Part shown: in pieces, positions 1 through 6,378 of the stretch
How positions within the stretch are numbered: the stretch's first letter is position 1
Layout: each line of letters begins with the position of its first letter
Notes under the pieces: model-generated
The model's input: the letters and a program-made list of their open reading frames with translations, nothing else
Databases searched by the model: none
Told to the model about the DNA's origin: nothing
Made by a program: the position numbers and the translations under genes
Source: Flammeovirgaceae bacterium
Lineage (GTDB): Bacteria > Bacteroidota > Bacteroidia > Cytophagales > Cyclobacteriaceae
Assembly (NCBI GenBank): GCA_003228395.1
Contig: QIDJ01000175.1
Span: 1 to 6,378, forward strand
Reading direction: 5' to 3'
DNA length: 6,378 bases

Positions 1-2
1 AG

Positions 3-1034
3 ACCATATGCTCCCCAGGTCAGACAAGCATTTCAATTACGAACCCAAACAGCGTAGCGGGTACTACCTTTAGCTGGACTGTAATAACTACTACGAATGG
101 AATTCTTGGTGCAAATGATGGAGCCGGGAATCTGATAGACAATGACCTGATCAATCCGAATGATGTTATATCAGGTACAGTAACATACCAGATTACACCT
201 ACTGCCAATGGATGTGACGGCCCGACAACGGATGTTGTTGTTACGGTAAATCCTCCTGCTGTAGTTGATGCAGGTCTTGATTTTGAAATTTGTGAAGATG
301 GTGTAGCCCAGTTGGATGGTAGCTTTGCGCGGGCTGCTACCAGCATAACATGGAGTGGCGGAACCGGAACATTCAGCGATGCAAATGATCCGCTTTCAAC
401 ATACACTCCGTCAGCAGCAGATATAAACGCAGGATCGGTTGTTTTGACGATTGCATCAAATGATCCGGATGGATCAGGGCCGTGTCCTGTAGTCACTGAT
501 GATGTTGCCATTGTAATTAATTTGTTACCATTTGTTGAAATACTGTCTCCTGCGCTTGACCAGTATGCACAAAGCGATCCGGAAATTGTACTTTTAGCAT
601 CTCCGCAGACTCCTCCGGGAATCTGGGTTGGCAATGGAGTACTCAGTGGTTTCTACGTGCCAATAGCCGTTCCAATTCCGGGAGGCGAAAGTTTTGCGCT
701 TGATACGCTTACCTATACTTATACTGATTTTAAAGGATGCGTTAACAGTGATTCCAAAGTTATACGTATAGATAAAAATCCCGACATTGAATTTGGCACG
801 AAACCGGGGCAGGATTACTGTGAAAATCAGGGCGTTATTGATTTATTTGTTGACCTGAATCCAAATATTACTACCGGCGTATGGGATGGTCCGGGAATCA
901 TTGACTCGGAAAATGGATTGTTTGACCCTAGTCTGCCTGATGTAGCCACCCATGTAGTTACTTATACGGTAACGGATCCGGTAACCGGCGGAAAATCAAT
1001 CGCGCCAGTTACCATACGTGTTCATCCTAAGCCA
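3..1034 (+). repeat. Array of four divergent PKD-like/Ig-like repeats (protein level)
   Basis: Four successive modules of about 80-90 residues share a pattern: a Cys near the start (TIC, EICEDG, DYCENQG), a central W-x-G-x-G element followed by an F/Y-x-P strand (GIWVGNGV then FYVP; GVWDGPGI then FDPS), a Thr/Tyr-rich strand (TYTYTD, TYTVTD) and a late Gly-Cys or Pro-Cys (NGCDG, GPCPV, KGCVN). This matches the PKD-like domains common in Bacteroidota giant adhesins and gliding-associated proteins. The first module is cut by the window edge. The repeats are diverged and I see no DNA-level tandem identity, so recent expansion is unlikely. Boundaries are approximate. Confidence 0.7.
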
Positions 1035-3317
1035 GTCGTAAACTTTAATATCGGCAATCTTTGTGCCCGTGATTCTATTCAGTTTTTTGATACGTCTTTT
1101 GTAAACAAAGTGTTTGATGAAGATACAATTATTCTATGGCAATGGAATTTCAATAATGAGCGGGTTGATACGCGCCAGAACCCTGTGGCATTCTTTAAGG
1201 ATCCGGGTGCCAAGGATATTACACTTTCGATTAAAACGCTGGCCAATAGTATCGGTTGTGTTGCCGACACAACCATTACTGCTATATTTGGTAAACCACC
1301 TATCATTGATTTTGAGTGGAGTAATATTTGTTTTAACGATACTACACGGTTTACAGATAAAACCGTCCTGCTGCCTGGTTCTCAGGATGTAATATCCGGT
1401 TATACGTGGAAATTCGGAGATGGAAATGCCGTTCAGGGAACTCCCGGAAACAATATCACGGATGGAGACCATCCGAATGGTTCGGTAACTTTTGGAAAAT
1501 ATGAAACTCCAAATCACCAATATGTAAATGCCCAAAAAGGTGATTTATTTGATGTGGTACTAACCGTTGGAACTTCTGCAAACTGTATTGATTCCTTACT
1601 GCAGCGCGTAGAAATTCTGCCGTCAAATGCCCTAGCAATTTCTCAGGGATATTTTGAAGATTTTGAAGTCGGAAGGGGTGGATGGTTTGTTGAAGCAGAT
1701 TTGAGTATGCCGGGGGTGTCTGAAAGCGATACGTCGTGGATATGGGGTGTGGCTAACGGGGTAAATATTAATACGCAGGTCGACAATAATAAGGTGTGGT
1801 GGACAGGAGGAAATTTAGACTCATCTACTCCTTACACCTACCTTAACAGCGAACGAAGTGTGGTAAACGGTCCGTGTTTCGATTTCCGGGGACTTGAAAG
1901 GCCTATGTTTGCTTTTGATTATCAATATTCAAACGAGCTGAATAAGGATGGGGCCGTGCTTGAATATTCATTGAATGGAGGAGCTACCTGGAAAATTGTC
2001 GGATCTCCTGATAAGGGCATTAACTGGTACAATAGCAGCAATATAGTATCAAACCCGGGACAGAACAACCTGGGTAATGGCTGGACTGACACTACTTTGG
2101 TCTGGCAAAATGCACGATTTACGCTGCCAAAAGAGGTGCTTGGCCAGGAAAAAGTACGTATTCGTGTTTATTTTGCATCAAATGGGGATAATGATGAATT
2201 TGCACCATTGAACGGATTCGGATTTGATAATGTATTTGTGGGCGAGAAAAACAGGACGGTTCTGGTTGAGAACTTTACTTCATTGGAGGATTATTCGGAT
2301 TATTCCATTTTCAGAGATAAAATGCTCAATATAGAAAATATCCTTTTGCCTTCTGACTTTGTTTACCTGAATTACCATATAAATACCGATGATCCCGACA
2401 GCCTCAATGAAGATAATGATGGAGTACCACGTGTGAGAAGTGGTAAGTATGGAATATCCGAACCTATTCACTCCGTGCTGGATGGATCAAATGATATTCA
2501 GTTCGGCTTCAATGGCCGTTATAATGAACCATCATTTAATAAACAACGGGTTGACAGCCGGTCGCTTATAGACGCTCCGTTTACTATTGACCCTATTGAA
2601 ATAGTAATTACAACTTCAAATATTGTAGAAGTCAGGTGGGTAATTAGTTCAACCCAGAACATTGACAGACCAATACGGGTTTACACCGTTGTTGTTGAAG
2701 AACAGGTTGCGCTTCAAAACGGCGACATCGCGTACAATATCGTAAAACATATGATGCCGGATGCAACAGGGCTTAGCTGGATTCAGGACTGGCAGTATAA
2801 TCCGTCAACCGGAATAGGGACAACAGTAGATATTGCTTCGTTCCTGTCGGCAAACGGAAGAGATGGTGAAACAAGTCTTGTATGGGATATTAATGAAGAA
2901 TTTATTGATATATACGACCCGGCGCAACTGGCCATTATTGTATTTATTCAGGATCAGGAAACGAATGAAGTATATCAGGCCGGCTACAGGAAAATCAATG
3001 ATAACAAAGAAGGAGAACCACCGGTGGCGATTGAAGATGTACTCACTGCAGAGTTGAATAATATCACCATTTTCCCGAATCCTGTACTAAATGACCTACA
3101 TTTTATTATAGATGATAACGTTGTATTATCGCGGGATGATTATCACTGGAAAATTATTGATCAGCGCGGGCTTACCATGATGGAAGGTGAGCTATTCTTC
3201 AGAAATGAAAGAATTACAATATCAACTGAAGATATCCCGAATGGTTTATATCATTTGGTGATGGGTGTACAAGGAAAACCACTTGTTTACAGAAAGATTG
3301 CCATCATGCATAGGTAG
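3..3317 (+). CDS. T9SS-secreted multidomain surface/adhesin-like protein, 5'-truncated by window edge
   Basis: The frame is open from the first complete codon (position 3) to TAG at 3315-3317, giving 1104 visible residues; the true start and signal peptide lie off the left edge. A TTG at 312 could be taken as a start, but it is an internal Leu: the upstream 103 codons are in frame, stop-free and encode another repeat. Domains by visible residue: PKD-like/Ig-like repeats 1-85, 86-176, 177-257 and 258-344; two PKD-type domains about 345-433 and 434-544, with WQWNFNNE and YTWKFGDG motifs; a MAM/ConA-like module 548-746; an Omp28-like module 750-1000; and a T9SS type A sorting domain 1017-1104 with IFPNP. 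Known for such proteins: Sec export, then T9SS passage across the outer membrane and attachment to or release from the surface. No catalytic residues are recognisable, so adhesion or matrix binding is inferred only from the architecture. It is convergent with the kinase gene downstream. Confidence 0.93.
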   Translation, partial: TICSPGQTSISITNPNSVAGTTFSWTVITTTNGILGANDGAGNLIDNDLINPNDVISGTVTYQITPTANGCDGPTTDVVVTVNPPAVVDAGLDFEICEDGVAQLDGSFARAATSITWSGGTGTFSDANDPLSTYTPSAADINAGSVVLTIASNDPDGSGPCPVVTDDVAIVINLLPFVEILSPALDQYAQSDPEIVLLASPQTPPGIWVGNGVLSGFYVPIAVPIPGGESFALDTLTYTYTDFKGCVNSDSKVIRIDKNPDIEFGTKPGQDYCENQGVIDLFVDLNPNITTGVWDGPGIIDSENGLFDPSLPDVATHVVTYTVTDPVTGGKSIAPVTIRVHPKPVVNFNIGNLCARDSIQFFDTSFVNKVFDEDTIILWQWNFNNERVDTRQNPVAFFKDPGAKDITLSIKTLANSIGCVADTTITAIFGKPPIIDFEWSNICFNDTTRFTDKTVLLPGSQDVISGYTWKFGDGNAVQGTPGNNITDGDHPNGSVTFGKYETPNHQYVNAQKGDLFDVVLTVGTSANCIDSLLQRVEILPSNALAISQGYFEDFEVGRGGWFVEADLSMPGVSESDTSWIWGVANGVNINTQVDNNKVWWTGGNLDSSTPYTYLNSERSVVNGPCFDFRGLERPMFAFDYQYSNELNKDGAVLEYSLNGGATWKIVGSPDKGINWYNSSNIVSNPGQNNLGNGWTDTTLVWQNARFTLPKEVLGQEKVRIRVYFASNGDNDEFAPLNGFGFDNVFVGEKNRTVLVENFTSLEDYSDYSIFRDKMLNIENILLPSDFVYLNYHINTDDPDSLNEDNDGVPRVRSGKYGISEPIHSVLDGSNDIQFGFNGRYNEPSFNKQRVDSRSLIDAPFTIDPIEIVITTSNIVEVRWVISSTQNIDRPIRVYTVVVEEQVALQNGDIAYNIVKHMMPDATGLSWIQDWQYNPSTGIGTTVDIASFLSANGRDGETSLVWDINEEFIDIYDPAQLAIIVFIQDQETNEVYQAGYRKINDNKEGEPPVAIEDVLTAELNNITIFPNPVLNDLHFIIDDNVVLSRDDYHWKIIDQRGLTMMEGELFFRNERITISTEDIPNGLYHLVMGVQGKPLVYRKIAIMHR
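1035..1634 (+). other. Two PKD-type beta-sandwich domains (protein level)
   Basis: Visible residues about 345-433 and 434-544. Each opens with a proline-rich strand and a hydrophobic-aromatic strand (VVNFNIGNLC, IIDFEWSNIC), then a D-S/T-x-x-F strand, then the PKD signature region (WQWNFNNE in the first; YTWKFGDG, close to the classical W-x-F-G-D-G, in the second). The strand after it ends in hydrophobic-T-hydrophobic (DITLSIKT, DVVLTVGT), followed by a Cys (IGCVAD, ANCIDS). One Cys early and one late in each domain suggests a disulfide per domain. PKD domains act as spacers or ligand-binding modules in surface proteins; which role applies here is not visible. Confidence 0.75.
1644..2240 (+). 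other. MAM/ConA-like jelly-roll module (protein level)
   Basis: Visible residues about 548-746. It opens with YFEDFEVGRGGW, the usual start of MAM-like/laminin-G-like modules in Bacteroidota secreted proteins. It continues with SWIWGVANG, a WWTGG element, then NGPCFDFRG and FAFDYQYSNE, then LEYSLNGGATWKIVG (the S-x-N/D-G-G-x-x-W hairpin of this fold) followed by INWYN, and closes with a strand ending in GFGFDNVFVG. The repeated Trp/Tyr and Asp/Asn loops are typical of carbohydrate- or Ca2+-binding jelly rolls. Ligand unknown; the fold call rests on motif resemblance only. Confidence 0.62.
2250..3002 (+). other. Omp28-like (thioredoxin-fold-like) module lacking its cysteines (protein level)
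   Basis: Visible residues about 750-1000. The opening TVLVENFTS resembles the start of Omp28-family modules (V-L-hydrophobic-E-E/D-F-T-G followed by W-C-x-x-C-P), but here the segment reads LEDYSDY and the cysteines are absent. Next come a hydrophobic strand plus LNYHINTDDPDS, RSGKYGISEPIHSVLDGS (the YG-x-x-x-x-P then DG pattern after the redox site), a DAPFTIDPIEIVI beta-region opening, and YNIVKHMMPDATG, which matches the 'hydrophobic-hydrophobic-R/K-x-M-L/M-P-D-A-x-G' signature of the family. There is no Cys from residue 626 to the C-terminus, so a redox function through this module is excluded on sequence. It probably serves as a structural or binding domain. Confidence 0.6.
3051..3314 (+). 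other. T9SS type A C-terminal sorting domain (protein level)
   Basis: Visible residues about 1017-1104, at the extreme C-terminus. ITIFPNPVLNDLHF is the hallmark strand (hydrophobic-x-hydrophobic-[FY]-P-N-P). It is followed by WKIIDQRGLTMMEGEL, matching the 'hydrophobic-x-D-x-x-G-x-x-hydrophobic' strand, and by ISTEDIPNGLYHLVM, matching the 'hydrophobic-x-x-L/I-x-x-G-x-Y-x-hydrophobic' strand, with a final basic strand (YRKIAIMHR). This signal directs Sec-exported proteins to the type IX secretion machinery and is normally removed when the protein is anchored. It is the strongest taxonomic marker in the window. Confidence 0.93.
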
Positions 3318-3362
3318 GAAACCAGCTATCTGCAATCGAAAACTCTGATGTAATTTAAAATT
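3318..3362. other. Convergent intergenic junction, no clear terminator
   Basis: The 45-bp gap between the TAG of the surface protein and the TAA (reverse strand, 3365-3363) of the kinase. It is AT-rich towards its right end. The best hairpin I can draw is a 3-bp CAG/CTG stem with a 4-nt loop near 3324-3333, and the AT-rich stretch near 3350-3366 forms only a poor imperfect palindrome. Neither is a convincing intrinsic terminator. Confidence 0.5.
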
Positions 3363-5333
3363 TTACGAATATTCTTTGAGCTTCTTCCGGAGTTCTGTAA
3401 TGGATTTGTGTATTTCGGAAAAAAATATATCTGAGAGTTCTTTAACCCGCTTTGGTTCCCTGTTTTCTTTTGCCATTACCTCAATTTCACGGACGGTATC
3501 TTTCATCGAATGTATGCCCATAAACGTTAATGACGGCTTGACTTTATGTGCCAACAAGCCAAGAGATTCAAAATTATTTTTTTCAAGAGCTGATTTCATC
3601 TGATCGATGATGTCCGGAGTGGTTTCAACAAAAGTCGAAATCATTTCTTTAACAAATTTGGTGTCATTATTTGATATTGACTCAAGGTATGACAAGTCAG
3701 TGCACCTGCCTTTTGCTGACTTTGCCATCTTTTCAGACGATTTTTTCTGTACAGATAATTTTTCGTTATCCGTACCGGATTTTTCGTGGTGTGTATAATA
3801 TTTAGTTAAAATGTTAAAAAGTTCTTCCGGCAAAAATGGCTTGGAGAGGTAATCATTCATTCCAATTGCCAGGCACTTTTCATTATCGCCTTTTATGGCA
3901 TTTGCCGTGAGAGCTATGATAGGGATTTCTGATTTGGGAGATTCGAAGCTTTTACGTATTGAAATGGTGGTTTCAAAGCCATCCATTACCGGCATCTGAA
4001 TATCCATCAGGATGATATCGTAATTGTTCTTTTTATGTTTTTCAAGACATATCAAGCCATTCTCTGCTTCATTTACCTCACATTGCCAGTTTTTAATGAT
4101 GTTAGCGGCATACATCCGGTTTATATCATTATCCTCCACAAGCAATACTTTCATTCCAGGCAGTGTATTGACTCGTTTACGGTTATTTTCAGAACGAGCA
4201 TCAATAATCAAATCTGTCTCAGTACCGACTTCGTACGGGATAGTAAAACTGAACGTACTTCCAATATTTTCTGCGCTTGTAACATAGATGGAGCCGTTTT
4301 GTAAATCAATCAACTGCTTTACAATAGAAAGTCCAAGTCCGGTGCCGCCGAATTTACGTGTTACACTTTCGTCTGCCTGCGTAAAAGTGTCAAATATTAT
4401 CTCCAGTTTTTCATCCGGGATGCCTATTCCGGTGTCTTTAATATCAATCTGCACATACGCAATTTTGTTTATTTTTTTAGAGATTTTGGCATTAACTGAA
4501 ATCATACCTTCGTAAGTAAATTTAATAGCATTGCTTATCAGGTTGATCAGTATCTGACTCAGTCTTACGGAGTCTCCCAATAATACAACTTCAGAACCAG
4601 GTACAAAATCAGAATTAAGCTCTATGCCTTTTTCTTTTGCCTGTGGAAGAAACATTTCTATTACCTGGGGTACAATGTCACTTATTCTAAACCCGATTTT
4701 TTCAAATTTCAGCTTCCCGCTTTCAAGTGCTGATAAATCAAGAATATCATTTATAATTACTTTGAGGTTATCGGTCGAATTTTTTATGGCAGACAAATAT
4801 TTTTGCTGTTCTTCCGTAGGATTTGTATCTGTCAACAGATTGACCATACCGGCAATGCCATTTAATGGGGTCCGGATTTCATGACTCATGTTGGCAAGAA
4901 ATTGTTCCTTTGCTAACTTTGCCCGGAACAGTTCTTCCGCATCTTCTTTTAGTTGGGTGATATCCCTGCAGTCAAGGATAAGGCCTTTAAGACCTTCTTT
5001 ATGCTTCAGGTTAATTGCATTGAATTCGAGATATTGATAGGTCTGATCTGCTTTCCGGAAGCGAAATTCAATATTTTTTGAATAAGGAAATTTCAAACAT
5101 TCGTTGAATTTTATTTTAAAACTTTCAACGATTTCAGGGTCGAGGTAGTCAAAAAAGCTTTCATTGACCAGAGAATTGACAGGGTAGCCCATAACATGAT
5201 GTACAGCCGGATTGTGGTACAATATGGTGCCATCATAATAGACAATAAAAATAATGTCGGATCCGTCTTCAACTACCGCCTTAAAAAATGACTCTTTCTG
5301 AATGTATGATTGGAGTTTGGGATTCGTAGTCAT
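3363..5333 (-). CDS. Soluble hybrid sensor histidine kinase, PAS-HisKA-HATPase-REC-HPt
   Basis: Complete 656-aa phosphorelay kinase. A PAS sensor (about 15-128, ending DCRDITQLKE) leads through a short helix into HisKA with the H-box SHEIRTPLNG (phospho-acceptor His151). The HATPase_c domain shows the N-box (Asn264, Asn268), G1 DTGIGIPD (300-307), F-box (Phe314, Phe317) and G2 GGTGLGLS (329-336). The receiver (about 394-510) has the acidic pair Glu400/Asp401, phospho-Asp444 in LMDIQMP, Thr476 and Lys498. After a charged linker (512-545), the HPt domain (about 550-650) has His596 in LLAHKVKPSL. I see no signal peptide or hydrophobic segment long enough to span the membrane, so it is probably cytoplasmic, sensing through PAS. 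Start: this is the only in-frame ATG after an in-frame TAA at 5363-5361; the upstream bases are AT-rich with no Shine-Dalgarno. It lies 31 bp downstream of the sigma-54 activator, probably in one operon, so that activator is its likely partner (inferred). The PAS ligand is not identifiable. Confidence 0.95.
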   Translation of the reverse strand: MTTNPKLQSYIQKESFFKAVVEDGSDIIFIVYYDGTILYHNPAVHHVMGYPVNSLVNESFFDYLDPEIVESFKIKFNECLKFPYSKNIEFRFRKADQTYQYLEFNAINLKHKEGLKGLILDCRDITQLKEDAEELFRAKLAKEQFLANMSHEIRTPLNGIAGMVNLLTDTNPTEEQQKYLSAIKNSTDNLKVIINDILDLSALESGKLKFEKIGFRISDIVPQVIEMFLPQAKEKGIELNSDFVPGSEVVLLGDSVRLSQILINLISNAIKFTYEGMISVNAKISKKINKIAYVQIDIKDTGIGIPDEKLEIIFDTFTQADESVTRKFGGTGLGLSIVKQLIDLQNGSIYVTSAENIGSTFSFTIPYEVGTETDLIIDARSENNRKRVNTLPGMKVLLVEDNDINRMYAANIIKNWQCEVNEAENGLICLEKHKKNNYDIILMDIQMPVMDGFETTISIRKSFESPKSEIPIIALTANAIKGDNEKCLAIGMNDYLSKPFLPEELFNILTKYYTHHEKSGTDNEKLSVQKKSSEKMAKSAKGRCTDLSYLESISNNDTKFVKEMISTFVETTPDIIDQMKSALEKNNFESLGLLAHKVKPSLTFMGIHSMKDTVREIEVMAKENREPKRVKELSDIFFSEIHKSITELRKKLKEYS

Positions 5334-5364
5334 ATGTAAAAAATATTTGTATGGTATTCGTTAA
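5334..5364 (-). promoter_or_regulatory. 31-bp intra-operon spacer and kinase start context
   Basis: Between the TGA of the activator (5367-5365) and the kinase ATG (5333-5331). Read on the minus strand it is AT-rich and includes an in-frame TAA (5363-5361) that bounds the kinase frame. There is no AGGAGG-like sequence before the ATG; the stretch immediately upstream is a T-run followed by ACAT. Weak or absent Shine-Dalgarno sequences are usual in Bacteroidota. I see no convincing separate promoter, which favours co-transcription. Confidence 0.5.
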
Positions 5365-6378
5365 TCAGGTTTCTTCCATTTCTTTAAGATAACGATAAAT
5401 CGTGGATTTGCCAATATCGAGTTGTTTTGCAACCAGCAAAACATTGTCATTGTATTTCTCCAGAAAGTAGCGGATGATCCGGAATGTATAATCTTTAAGT
5501 GTCAACTCTTCGAGCATCAGATCCATGTCTTTTCGAATGCTTCCGAACGAAATTTCTGATGCTTGTATTTCAGCGCCATCGGTCATCACCGCCGCCAGTT
5601 CAATTACCGACCTGAGTTCCCTGACATTTCCGGGATATATATATTTTAAGAGCTTATCTTTTGCTTCATTCGAAAAATGTTTGGCTGACATGTCGTTTTC
5701 TTTGGCAAAAAGCTTTAAGAAATGTCGTGCGAGTAACAGGATATCTTTCCCCTTTTCGCGCAAGGGCGACAAGTGTATGGGTAAACCAAGTAGCCGGTAG
5801 TACAGGTCTTCTCTGAAATTACCGTTGCGCACTTCTTCCGCGAGGTCTTTGTGGGTTGCTACAATTACCCGCATATCAAGCGGAATCACCTCATTGCTTC
5901 CAATCCGGGTCACTTCTTTCTCCTGAAGGACACGCAGTAGTTTTGTTTGCATTTGCGGGTCCATTTCACCGATCTCATCGAGGAAAATTGTCCCCTTATT
6001 TGATTCTTCAAATTTCCCTGTTCTTCGTGTCACGGCTCCGGTAAAAGCGCCTTTTTCATGCCCAAAAAGCTCACTTTCGAGCAAATCATTTGGAATGGCT
6101 GTTATATTTACCGCCACAAACGGGTGTTTTTTCCTGCTTGAATTGTAGTGAATGGCTTTTGCAACCAGGTCCTTGCCGGTGCCTGTTTCACCTGAAATAG
6201 ATACGGTTATATTTGACCGGGTGGCTTTTTCCATAAGCCTGAACATATCTTTTATCGGCTGACTGGTACCTATAATGCTTTTCTCAAAATCATATTTCGT
6301 GGAAATCTCCTCTCTCAGGTGATCAATCTCTTTGATCAGGATTACATTTTTCCGCGCATTAGTGATGGCATACAGTAT
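5365..6378 (-). CDS. Sigma-54-dependent NtrC-family transcriptional activator, N-terminus beyond window
   Basis: The minus-strand frame is open to the right edge, giving 337 visible residues that end at TGA 5367-5365. An ATG at 6246-6244 is internal, because 44 in-frame residues upstream form the linker helix (KEIDHLREEIS) and the start of the AAA+ domain (SIIGTSQPIKDMF). AAA+ motifs by visible residue: Walker A GETGTGK 63-69; ESELFGHEKGAFTGA with the sigma-54-contacting GAFTGA loop at 110-115; Walker B TIFLDE with Asp134-Glu135; sensor I ATHKDL 174-179; the arginine-finger region FREDLYYRL 188-196; sensor II YPGNVRELR 248-256. A compact Fis-type HTH closes the protein (about 292-337, with VAKQLDIGKSTIYRYLKEME). 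Known role: an ATP-driven ring that remodels RNA polymerase-sigma-54 bound at -24/-12 promoters. All motifs needed for ATPase and sigma-54 contact are present, so it looks active. The missing N-terminus is probably a receiver domain given the linker type and the kinase neighbour; a GAF or PAS sensor cannot be excluded. It is the upstream gene of a probable two-gene operon. Confidence 0.94.
   Translation of the reverse strand: MLYAITNARKNVILIKEIDHLREEISTKYDFEKSIIGTSQPIKDMFRLMEKATRSNITVSISGETGTGKDLVAKAIHYNSSRKKHPFVAVNITAIPNDLLESELFGHEKGAFTGAVTRRTGKFEESNKGTIFLDEIGEMDPQMQTKLLRVLQEKEVTRIGSNEVIPLDMRVIVATHKDLAEEVRNGNFREDLYYRLLGLPIHLSPLREKGKDILLLARHFLKLFAKENDMSAKHFSNEAKDKLLKYIYPGNVRELRSVIELAAVMTDGAEIQASEISFGSIRKDMDLMLEELTLKDYTFRIIRYFLEKYNDNVLLVAKQLDIGKSTIYRYLKEMEET

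Noticed and set aside
312..314. TTG as the start codon of the surface protein
   Set aside because: The frame continues open to position 3 and encodes a convincing PKD-like repeat with the conserved Cys residues, so this TTG is an internal Leu in QLDGSF.
20..634. A 204-codon open frame on the minus strand
   Set aside because: It lies wholly antisense to the PKD-like repeats of the surface protein, is low-complexity (Ser/Thr/Val/Pro-rich as a mirror of the repeats) and shows no recognisable domain. It is a shadow frame.
789..812. Possible sigma-54 -24/-12 promoter (TTGGCACG element)
   Set aside because: The -24 half is good, but there is no TTGC-like -12 element at the right spacing (the nearest GC is 2 bases off), and it lies inside coding sequence in the middle of a gene.
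3350..3366. AT-rich palindrome-like stretch as a bidirectional terminator
   Set aside because: Only the outer 4 bases pair cleanly, there is no GC-rich stem, and part of it lies inside the kinase stop codon region.
4024..4304. Overlapping plus-strand open frames of 87-89 codons
   Set aside because: They are antisense to the receiver and HATPase region of the kinase, whose domain motifs are unambiguous on the minus strand.
6244..6246. ATG as the true start of the sigma-54 activator
   Set aside because: Starting here would remove the beginning of the AAA+ domain (IIGTSQPIKD), which is encoded in frame immediately upstream; the gene continues past the window edge.
1..6378. Mobile element, CRISPR array, tRNA/rRNA or defence system
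   Set aside because: No transposase, integrase, inverted repeat pair, regularly spaced direct repeat, structured-RNA signature or defence domain was seen; nearly all of the window is accounted for by three ordinary protein genes.

Overview
The window reads as chromosomal DNA of a Bacteroidota bacterium (Cytophagia/Flavobacteriia-like). The main evidence is a C-terminal type IX secretion (T9SS) type A sorting domain, a secretion system essentially confined to that phylum. Supporting signs are PKD-like adhesin repeats, an Omp28-like module, an AT-leaning composition and a gene start without a visible Shine-Dalgarno sequence. I cannot assign a genus.

Layout. (1) Positions 3-3317, + strand: the C-terminal 1104 residues of a large secreted multidomain surface protein whose N-terminus lies left of the window. 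In order it carries four PKD-like/Ig-like repeats, two PKD-type domains, a MAM/ConA-like jelly-roll module, an Omp28-like (thioredoxin-fold-like) module that has lost its cysteines, and the T9SS sorting domain. (2) Positions 3318-3362: a 45-bp convergent junction with no convincing terminator. (3) Positions 5333-3363, - strand: a complete 656-aa soluble hybrid histidine kinase, PAS-HisKA-HATPase-REC-HPt. (4) Positions 5334-5364: a 31-bp spacer. (5) Positions 6378-5365, - strand: the C-terminal 337 residues of a sigma-54-dependent activator (linker, AAA+ with GAFTGA, Fis-type HTH). Its N-terminus, probably a receiver domain, lies right of the window.

How they work together. The two minus-strand genes look like one operon in the order activator then kinase. 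The simplest model is a phosphorelay inside the kinase (His151 to Asp444 to His596) that passes phosphate to the receiver expected on the activator, which then switches on sigma-54 promoters. The surface protein is transcribed towards this operon, and nothing in the sequence shows that the operon regulates it.

I see no RNA gene, mobile element, CRISPR array or clear new system. The most unusual item is the cysteine-free Omp28-like module in the surface protein. The hybrid kinase paired with an NtrC-type activator comes second.
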